Shown here piece by piece: positions 58,184 through 64,000 of a DNA stretch of 64,000 nucleotides. Origin of the DNA: JAGSPQ01 sp038206395. GTDB taxonomy: Bacteria > Myxococcota > Myxococcia > Myxococcales > Myxococcaceae. Below the pieces are notes generated by a model, which saw only the letters and a list, made by a program, of their open reading frames with translations, did not search any database and had not been told where the DNA came from. Both the position numbers and the translations under genes were made by a program. The stretch's first letter is position 1; the number at the start of each line of letters is the position of its first letter. The stretch covers positions 24,126 to 88,125 of the forward strand of contig JBBRAX010000029.1 of the NCBI GenBank assembly GCA_038206395.1, given 5' to 3'.

Positions 58184-58200
58184 GTAGGCAAAGTGCCTAC
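58184..58200. promoter_or_regulatory. 17-bp inverted repeat
   Basis: GTAGGCA-AAG-TGCCTAC is a perfect 7-bp inverted repeat with a three-base centre, 13 bases after the CglC-like stop. No T tract follows, so a simple terminator is less likely. It may be an operator for the VWA gene, whose ATG is 116 bases downstream. Confidence 0.4.
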
Positions 58201-58315
58201 GCCGGTCGATCACCGATAATTCGCACGGAGTAGATCTTCCGGGTCGCTCGTTCGTGAACCCTGGGAACGGACCTTGCTGTCTGTTCGGCATCAGACTTTT
58301 TCCCAAGGAGCACCG

Positions 58316-59713
58316 ATGAACCGCACCGGAATCTTCCTCGCAGCTGCTGGAGTGCTGGCCCTGGTTGCCCTCGTGGCCGGCCTGCCACGCGTCGGGCGCA
58401 CCACAATCGACCCGCCGATCTCGAACCCGCCGAGTGTTTCCGGCAGCGGCTCGCTGACGATGACGGGAAGGCTCTCGCACCCTTACGTGGGCCTCGGGCA
58501 GTCTGACGTGTTCCTCACCGTCGACCTCAGAGGCGTCGAGGTCCCGGGTGCCCAACGCGCGCCGCTGAACCTGGCGCTGGTCATCGACCGGTCGGGCTCG
58601 ATGTCGGGCTTCAAGCTGACGCAGGCGAAGCAGGCCGCGAAGCAGCTGGTCTCGCAGCTGACCGCGAATGACAGATTGTCGATCGTTCACTACGGCAGTG
58701 ACGTGAAGTCCATGGCCGGCACTTTCGCGACCACGGAGAACAAAGAGCGGATGCTCGCCTACCTCGAGGGCATCTGGGACGACGGCGGCACGAACATCGG
58801 CGCCGGCCTGTCGACGGGCCGCGACCTGCTGATGGCGGCGAAGTCGGACTTCCGCGTCAACCGGATGATCCTCATCTCTGACGGGCAGCCCACCGAAGGG
58901 CTCACCGACCCCGACGGCCTGAACGCGATCGTTCGCGAGACGCGCCAGCAGGGAATCAGCGTGTCGAGCATCGGCGTCGGCACCGACTTCAACGAAGACC
59001 TCATGCAGGGCTTCGCTGAGGCGGGCGCTGGCGCCTACGCGTACCTGGCCGACGCTTCGCAGCTGGGCACCATCTTCAGCAAAGACCTGAACCAGGCCGG
59101 CACCCAGGTCGCGCGCAACGTCACCCTCACCTTCGAGCTGCCCCCGGGCGTCGAGTTGGGCGAAGTGCTCGGCTACAAGTCGTCGCAGGTCGGCCGCACC
59201 GTGAAGGTGTCGATGCCGGACTTCGCGGCCTCGCAGCTCGAGCGCGTCGTCGCCCGCGTCGTCGTCTCGGCCGGCAGCACCGGCACCACGCTGGACGTCG
59301 CGCGGCTGCACCTCGACTACACCGACCTGCTCAAGAACGAGGCCGTCGCCAACGACGCGTCGCTCTCGGCAATGGTCACCGACAAGAACGAGATCGTGAT
59401 GAAGAACCGCGACAAAGAGGCCTCGGTGTACGCGGCCCGGGCACGCAGCGCGGTCAACACCCAGGCGGCGGCCGAGCTCTTGAAGCAGGGCGAAACCGAC
59501 AAGGCCAACGCACTGCTCGACCGCAACGCCTTCTATTTCGAAGAGGCGGCGCAGGTGGCGGGCCCGGCAGCAGTGTCCGGTGACGTCGCCGAGCAGAAGA
59601 CGATGCGAGAGGACTTCGGCAACGCGCGGGACGAAGACGGCCGACAGGCGGCGGGCAAGGCGGCGAAGCGGAAGGCGCGCATCGACTTCGGCGTCACCGG
59701 CTCGACGTACTGA
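58316..59713 (+). CDS. VWA-domain protein
   Basis: A 465-residue exported protein with signal/anchor MNRTGIFLAAAGVLALVALVAG. A von Willebrand A domain lies at about 75-250 with a perfect MIDAS motif (LALVIDRSGSMSG; DxSxS), LSIVHYGSDVKSMAG and MILISDGQPTEG. A beta-rich segment follows (NVTLTFELPPGVELGEVLG), then a helical C-terminus with a VWA-associated pattern (NKEMVMKNRDKEASVYAAR). AAGGAG precedes the ATG. Calcium-dependent adhesion or scaffold role is inferred. The next gene starts 25 bases later. Confidence 0.85.
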   Translation: MNRTGIFLAAAGVLALVALVAGLPRVGRTTIDPPISNPPSVSGSGSLTMTGRLSHPYVGLGQSDVFLTVDLRGVEVPGAQRAPLNLALVIDRSGSMSGFKLTQAKQAAKQLVSQLTANDRLSIVHYGSDVKSMAGTFATTENKERMLAYLEGIWDDGGTNIGAGLSTGRDLLMAAKSDFRVNRMILISDGQPTEGLTDPDGLNAIVRETRQQGISVSSIGVGTDFNEDLMQGFAEAGAGAYAYLADASQLGTIFSKDLNQAGTQVARNVTLTFELPPGVELGEVLGYKSSQVGRTVKVSMPDFAASQLERVVARVVVSAGSTGTTLDVARLHLDYTDLLKNEAVANDASLSAMVTDKNEIVMKNRDKEASVYAARARSAVNTQAAAELLKQGETDKANALLDRNAFYFEEAAQVAGPAAVSGDVAEQKTMREDFGNARDEDGRQAAGKAAKRKARIDFGVTGSTY

Positions 59714-59738
59714 AAACCCCTTCCTTCTCGAGAGAACC

Positions 59739-60992
59739 ATGTCGACCACCAACGCCGTCATCCAGCTGCACCAGCGGGAAATCTTCGAGACCAATGTCGT
59801 GCGCGGTCTCGCCGCTGGAGCCGGGGCAGGCATCCTCGCCCTGGTCACCCACCGAATCGGCGCTCCGGTGCCGCTGGCGTTCCTCGCGATCTGCGGCGTG
59901 TCGCTGGCGGCGGTGCGCGGTGACAAGTTCGACAAGCTGCTCCTGGCCGGGCTGTCGGTGGGCCTGTGCGCAGCGCCGTGGCTGTTCGGGCTCTCGATGG
60001 CGTGGACGATTGCGCTATCGGGCGCGGCGGCGGGCGGGCTGATGGTGAAGTCGCGGCTGTGTGAGCGCGGCGAAGAAGGCAACGTCGGAGCAAGCCGGCC
60101 GGGAATGCTGAACTACGGCGTCGGTGCTGCAGCGACGGGCGCGTTGGCGGTCGGTGGCTGGGAAGTGGCGCGGGTGCTGGGTGCGCGGCTGGCCGACTTC
60201 CAGACGCCTCCGTTGCTCGCGGTGATCATCACCGGGCTGGTGGTGGCGCTCTTCACCTCCATTGGCGGCATGGCGGCGCACCTCGCGCTGAAGGCCGACC
60301 CCGTCGAGGCGCGCTGTGAAGAGCTGATTCCCCAGCTGACGGGCGAGTTCCAGACCCAGGCGCAGCGGGCGCTGACGTTGTACCGCGCGTGCGGCCAGTC
60401 GATGCAGGCGCTGCCCCGTGAGCCGGCGCGCGAAGAGCTGGCGAGGACGCTGCAGCGGCTGACGAAAGACGCGGTCGAGCTCGCGGCCGAGTGGGCGGGC
60501 GTCGAGACGCAGCTGCAGGACGACACCCAGAAGGAGCTCGCGCGAGAGATCGCCGACCTTCACAAGAGCGCCGCCGAAGCGAGGGATCCGATCGCCCGGC
60601 GCCAGCTCGAGATGGCGGCGTCGTCGCTGAAGGAAGAGGTCGATCGTCTGGGCGAGCTGCGCCTGAAGCGCGAACGGATTCTCGCGAAGCTCAAGTCGCA
60701 GGTGGCGCTTTTGGAAAGGGCGCGGGTGTCGCTGATTGGCATGCGCAGCGGGCACGCGCAGATCAAGGCTGCCGAGATGTCGGCCCTGGCGCGGAAGTTC
60801 AACGCGCTCGCGGGGGCACAGGCGGACGAAGCGAAGCTGGCGCACGAGGTCGCCACCGGCACCGAGCTCGCCGCGCAGGAAGCCGAGCTGCAGCAGGCGG
60901 TGAAGGTCGCCGAAGGCATCGTCGGGGCGCCGGTGTCGCCGCTTGCTGCCAACGACGCCCAGCCAGTTGCACCCGAAGGCTTGAAGCACTGA
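59739..60992 (+). CDS. Membrane protein with long coiled-coil C-terminus
   Basis: A 417-residue protein. Four to five N-terminal hydrophobic helices (ETNVVRGLAAGAGAGILALVTHRIG, LAFLAICGVSLAAVRG, LLLAGLSVGLCAAPWLFGL, LLAVIITGLVVALFTSIGGMAAHLAL) are followed from ~190 by an all-helical, charged region predicted to be coiled coil (ELIPQLTGEFQTQAQRAL, REIADLHKSAAEARDP, LKEEVDRLGELRLKRERILAKLKSQVALLERAR). No catalytic motif. It may work with the upstream VWA protein as a membrane partner. Confidence 0.72.
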   Translation: MSTTNAVIQLHQREIFETNVVRGLAAGAGAGILALVTHRIGAPVPLAFLAICGVSLAAVRGDKFDKLLLAGLSVGLCAAPWLFGLSMAWTIALSGAAAGGLMVKSRLCERGEEGNVGASRPGMLNYGVGAAATGALAVGGWEVARVLGARLADFQTPPLLAVIITGLVVALFTSIGGMAAHLALKADPVEARCEELIPQLTGEFQTQAQRALTLYRACGQSMQALPREPAREELARTLQRLTKDAVELAAEWAGVETQLQDDTQKELAREIADLHKSAAEARDPIARRQLEMAASSLKEEVDRLGELRLKRERILAKLKSQVALLERARVSLIGMRSGHAQIKAAEMSALARKFNALAGAQADEAKLAHEVATGTELAAQEAELQQAVKVAEGIVGAPVSPLAANDAQPVAPEGLKH

Positions 60993-61043
60993 AGATGCGG
61001 ATACCCATTCGGGGAGCAGTTGGGCCGGGCTCCCCGAGTTAGT

Positions 61044-61556
61044 GTGCGCGCCACTGTGGCGCCCGCTCGAGAGAAGAAGAAGCAGCAGCTGTTAGCCCAG
61101 CTGGTGAAGCACGTCGAAGGCGAGATGGACACGATGCGCAAGGCCGCGCTCGACGCCGCCGAAGGCGCGACCCACGCCGAAGCGAAGCCCGAGAACGACA
61201 AGGACACGCGGGCGATCGAAGCGTCGTACCTGGCCGCCGGCCAGGCCGAGCGCTACCGCCGAATAGAAAAGTCGCTGAAGGTCCTCGTGCAGCTCGACGT
61301 GCCTGAGCTGAAGAGCAACGCCTCAATCGTCTCGACCGCCCTGATCACCCTCGAAGACGAAGAAGGCGCGCCGACCCGCTACCTGCTGCTGCCGTACTTC
61401 GGCGGCGTGGTGCTGACGATGAACGGTGAGAAAGTGCAGGTCATCACCCCGCCCTCTCCGCTGGGCGCAGCGCTGCTTGGCCGCACCACCGGCGACACCA
61501 TCGAGCTGCGCGTGAAGTCGGGGCGAAAGGAGCTGACGATCACCGACGTCGGTTAG
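61044..61556 (+). CDS. GreA/GreB-type transcription factor-like protein
   Basis: A 170-residue protein. The N-terminal part is a helical hairpin (KKKQQLLAQLVKHVEGEMDTMRKAALDAAEG … RAIEASYLAAGQAERYRRIEKSL) and the C-terminus is a GreA/GreB-C domain (ITPPSPLGAALLGRTTGDTIELRVKSGRKELTITDVG). This pattern matches the Gre-like family exemplified by PSPA7_2676 rather than classical GreA. It may bind RNA polymerase; the acidic tip residues of GreA are not obvious. The GTG at 61044 is chosen; another GTG lies at 61056. Confidence 0.75.
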   Translation: MRATVAPAREKKKQQLLAQLVKHVEGEMDTMRKAALDAAEGATHAEAKPENDKDTRAIEASYLAAGQAERYRRIEKSLKVLVQLDVPELKSNASIVSTALITLEDEEGAPTRYLLLPYFGGVVLTMNGEKVQVITPPSPLGAALLGRTTGDTIELRVKSGRKELTITDVG

Positions 61557-61696
61557 GAAGGCGCGCTTGCGCTTGTCCGCAATCCGAGCGTTGTCCTGAC
61601 CCGCGGGGTAGGTATTGACTCCCTGGCGGGTCAACATTCAGGCCGATCGGCGCCAGTTGGCTGAGGGCACGCCAGTTGCCTTGTTCGGCAGTTGCC

Positions 61697-62980
61697 ATGG
61701 CGCCCGGCTGGAGAACCCCTGAAATCGAAGAACGGCTGGCGCGGAACCGGCGTCGGGCGATCGGCGTTTGCGCGGGCCTGACGGGTCTCTTCTTCATCGA
61801 CGATGTGCTCACGGGTGGCGACAACGTCGGGCGCCTTTTGTTCATCCGCTTCACATGGGCGGTGGGCCTCTTCCTTATTTGCCTAATCCTTGTCCCCGCC
61901 TCGGTCAGGCTTCGACATTGGTTGCTGCGCCTGGCAGCGGTGGTGAGCGCGGGCTGCTTGTCGTCGATGGCGATGGTGCACGGCGACGAATACGTTGCCT
62001 ACTTCGCCTTCCAGCTCGCGATGCCGCTGTGCATCGTGGTGGTGCTGCAGGACGAGGTGGGGGCGGCGGTGCTGGCGGTGCTCACCACGCTGCTCGGCGC
62101 GAACGCGATTCTGATCCTCTCGGGAGCGTCCGCCGCGCAGCTGGGCAACTGGTTTTCGTACATGCTCGCCACCTCGGTCGTCGCCATCTACGCCTCTATT
62201 CACCAGCGCGCCCAGCTGCGAGAGGAAGCGATGCAGCAGCAGCGGCTGAGTGACAGCGATCGGGCGCGCACCCAGGCCGAACGGCTGGCCCTGGTCGGGC
62301 AGCTCGCCGCGGGGGTCGCCCACGAGATCAACAACCCGCTCGCCTTCATCGGTGCGAACCTCGCCTTCATCGCCGATGAGCTGCCGGCGGGGTCCTCAGA
62401 GCTCCGGTCGGTGGTCGAAGAGACGCGGGCCGGCCTCAAGCGCATCGGGATGATCGTCGGCGATCTCACCGCGTTCTCCAGAGGCGGCGCGGATGCGACG
62501 ACGCCGGTCGACCTTCACGCGATCCTGAACGAGGCGCAGCGGATGGCGTCGATGCGCACCAAGGGCCGGTGCGAGGTCGTCAATCAGCTGCCCACCGACC
62601 TTCCCCCGGTGATGGGAAATGGCCGGCACATTTGCCAGGTGTTCCTCAACCTCATCCTCAATGCCGCCGACGAGCTCGGCGCTGCGGCGATTCCCAACGG
62701 AAGAATCTGGGTGATGGCCAGCAGTGTCGGGGCTCACCTGCGCGTCGACGTGGATGACAACGGCCCGGGGATTCCTGCCGCCGCGCGCGCGGGGCTGTTC
62801 ACGCCTTTCTTCACCACCAAGCAGGTCGGCAAAGGCACCGGCCTGGGGCTGGCCACTTCGCGCGAGTACCTGCGGCGGGCGGGCGGCGATCTGCTCGCGT
62901 CCGACCGCCCCGGGGGCGGCGCGCGCTTCACGCTCACCCTGCCGCTCGCGGTCCAGGTCGCGAATCATCCCGCTCCTTGA
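61697..62980 (+). CDS. Membrane sensor histidine kinase
   Basis: A 427-residue kinase. N-terminal membrane region with about five or six helices (AIGVCAGLTGLFFIDDVL, FTWAVGLFLICLILVPASV, AVVSAGCLSSMAMVH, MPLCIVVVLQDEVGAAVLAVLTTLL, ANAILILSGASAAQLG), no separate extracellular sensor. Cytosolic H-box GVAHEINNPLAFI, then N-box NLILNAADELG, G1 DVDDNGPGIP and G2 GKGTGLGLATSREYL. No response regulator lies next to it. ATG 61697 has no strong RBS; a TTG at 61676 is alternative. Confidence 0.9.
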   Translation: MAPGWRTPEIEERLARNRRRAIGVCAGLTGLFFIDDVLTGGDNVGRLLFIRFTWAVGLFLICLILVPASVRLRHWLLRLAAVVSAGCLSSMAMVHGDEYVAYFAFQLAMPLCIVVVLQDEVGAAVLAVLTTLLGANAILILSGASAAQLGNWFSYMLATSVVAIYASIHQRAQLREEAMQQQRLSDSDRARTQAERLALVGQLAAGVAHEINNPLAFIGANLAFIADELPAGSSELRSVVEETRAGLKRIGMIVGDLTAFSRGGADATTPVDLHAILNEAQRMASMRTKGRCEVVNQLPTDLPPVMGNGRHICQVFLNLILNAADELGAAAIPNGRIWVMASSVGAHLRVDVDDNGPGIPAAARAGLFTPFFTTKQVGKGTGLGLATSREYLRRAGGDLLASDRPGGGARFTLTLPLAVQVANHPAP

Positions 62981-62989
62981 AGTCGAGGA

Positions 62990-64000
62990 TCAATCGCGGA
63001 TGCACGCAGGTGCTGCGCCCAACACCGCGTCGCACGGATGCCACAATCGACCGAGCTGATTCGGGGCAAGCACGGCCGTCGGGGACGACCCTCCGACGAT
63101 GGTTCCGCACGAATCGACCGCGTCGAACCCGATGCTGCTGCACGCCGCTGCAGAACCGGTCGACAAATACGGCGCAACGCGCGCGACAGGGCCGGCGAAC
63201 GTCGGAATCGAACCCGGGGCGACGGTACCCGCCGCCAGCTGCAGCTCGCTCGAGCCACCGCCGCTGTTGTTGAACCAGCCACTGCACAGGTTCGCGCCAG
63301 ACATGGTCAGCGCCGAAATTCGCAGGCCGTACAGCCCCTGCGACTGCGGTCCGAGCGACGCCGTACAGGTCGGGGCGAACTGCCGATTCCGAATTGCCAC
63401 GTACACCCCCCGGGGAGGAATCACATCGGCAGACCCGAAGTTCATCCACCGCGAGCTGGCGGTCGACGCAGACGCATTGCGGTACGCGAAGTGGAAGCCG
63501 TTCAAGTTGACCGGACAGTTGGACAAGTTGGTCAGTTCGATCGACTCGCCCGCCTGGCAGGTGTCTTGATTGATGCAATCGGGCGAGGGACACGCGCCTT
63601 CGCCGTTCACCACATATTCGCTCACCACCACGTTGGCCGCCGAGGGCGCCGCGGCCACCGCGCATTCCTCGACGACGTTCACGCTCAGCTGCGTCGGGCC
63701 CGAACAACAAGTGGGAGCATCGGTTCTGCATGCGCGCACCTCGAAACCAACGGACGCCCCGGGCAGTGGGCCTCCTGGAGCCGCGCGAACCGCGGGCCTC
63801 ACGTGGTTGTGTCCTTCGAGCGCGGACCCGAGGACGAGGGTTCGGCCGGAGGTCGCAAGCTCATAGGTGAGACCTGTGGGAATCGGGGCGAACTGAACGA
63901 TGGGCCGACCATCCCAGCTGACGGAGCAGGCGGTGCTGATGGGCGGCGAAGGAGGCGAGGCGCACGAGAACGTGGTCACGGAAGTTGCGCAGCAGGCCGA
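62990..64000 (-). CDS. Lamin-tail-domain-like secreted protein, partial
   Basis: The frame is open to the right edge, so the N-terminus lies outside the window. A ~130-residue region (ANVVVSEYVVNGEGACPSPDCINQDTCQAGESIELTNLSNCPVNLNGFHFAYRN, WMNFGSADVIPPRGVYVAI) has the ESIEL/NL…NLNGF pattern of lamin tail domains, which occur in bacterial surface and nuclease-associated proteins. Many cysteines and the sequence ahead of it (VGFEVRACRTDAPTCCSG) suggest a disulfide-rich exported protein. A GTG at 63979 is unlikely to be the real start. Confidence 0.62.
   Translation of the reverse strand, partial: SACCATSVTTFSCASPPSPPISTACSVSWDGRPIVQFAPIPTGLTYELATSGRTLVLGSALEGHNHVRPAVRAAPGGPLPGASVGFEVRACRTDAPTCCSGPTQLSVNVVEECAVAAAPSAANVVVSEYVVNGEGACPSPDCINQDTCQAGESIELTNLSNCPVNLNGFHFAYRNASASTASSRWMNFGSADVIPPRGVYVAIRNRQFAPTCTASLGPQSQGLYGLRISALTMSGANLCSGWFNNSGGGSSELQLAAGTVAPGSIPTFAGPVARVAPYLSTGSAAACSSIGFDAVDSCGTIVGGSSPTAVLAPNQLGRLWHPCDAVLGAAPACIRD

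Noticed and set aside
57593..60082. Long minus-strand open frame of 829 codons
   Set aside because: It is antisense to the CglC-like and VWA genes, with no domain and shadow composition.
1..64000. rRNA or tRNA genes
   Set aside because: No cloverleaf or conserved rRNA sequence was recognised by eye; a tRNA scan would be decisive.

Overview
The window is GC-rich, densely packed chromosomal DNA. It most likely comes from a predatory or gliding myxobacterium (Myxococcota, near the Myxococcus/Archangium group). The evidence for this is a GltA/GltB/GltC-like gliding operon next to a CglC-like lipoprotein, an adjacent pair resembling the MXAN_2561 and MXAN_2562 families (one with a MYXO-CTERM tail), many secreted lipoproteins, two Pkn-type Ser/Thr kinases, a TIGR02996 repeat-companion protein and several sigma54-style elements. 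I saw no rRNA, tRNA, CRISPR array, integrase or transposase.

Layout. 1-3.7 kb (minus strand): a rib/nus/che operon running ribBX, ribH, nusB, an M17-N-like gene, a CheY-like receiver and a truncated cheA. 3.8-5.4 kb: a lower-GC two-gene cassette of an ABC/OLD-type ATPase and a TOPRIM-like protein, the second gene frameshifted; this is a candidate defence module. 5.4-10.1 kb (plus): WGR-LRR protein, amidohydrolase, cyclic-nucleotide-binding protein coupled to ribE, a stress protein and a BON lipoprotein that ends at a strong terminator. 10.1-16.3 kb: lipoprotein and acs (minus), then Nudix and glpD (plus). 16.3-24.9 kb: a nitric-oxide reductase cluster (norE/F-like, norC, norB, norQ, norD) with a divergent sigma54 activator and a hemerythrin-like gene, followed by a truncated PP2C gene and a vapBC pair with a nonsense codon. 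The whole block is bracketed by imperfect 40-bp direct repeats made from the glpD/eamA junction, so it looks like an inserted island.

24.8-30.1 kb: EamA transporter, Cys-rich lipoprotein, a MoaD-MoaE fusion, a predicted barrel and a beta-propeller-like lipoprotein. 30.2-34.8 kb: two adjacent unknown proteins sharing an N-terminal motif, a Ser/Thr kinase, a lipoprotein and an NmrA-like protein. 35-39.6 kb: DUF697 protein, lipoproteins and the MXAN_2561/2562-like pair. 39.7-44.7 kb (minus): envelope and housekeeping operon of uppS, cdsA, rseP, tsaB and a Usg-type Asd paralogue.

44.8-50.5 kb (plus): Ser/Thr kinase, RluA-type pseudouridine synthase, a repeat cluster, a membrane protein, PhoD-like phosphatase, a small secreted protein and dinB. 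50.5-57.5 kb (minus): gltA-gltB-gltC-plsX-HAD, then pcnB. 57.7-64 kb: CglC-like lipoprotein, VWA protein, membrane protein, GreA-like factor, sensor kinase and a partial lamin-tail-like protein.

Most neighbouring genes overlap by ATGA/GTGA/TTGA, which supports the start choices and implies translational coupling. The strongest leads for something undescribed are the repeat-flanked nor island with its Cys-cluster activator and diheme NorC, the split ATPase/TOPRIM cassette, and the protein pair with a shared N-terminal motif.
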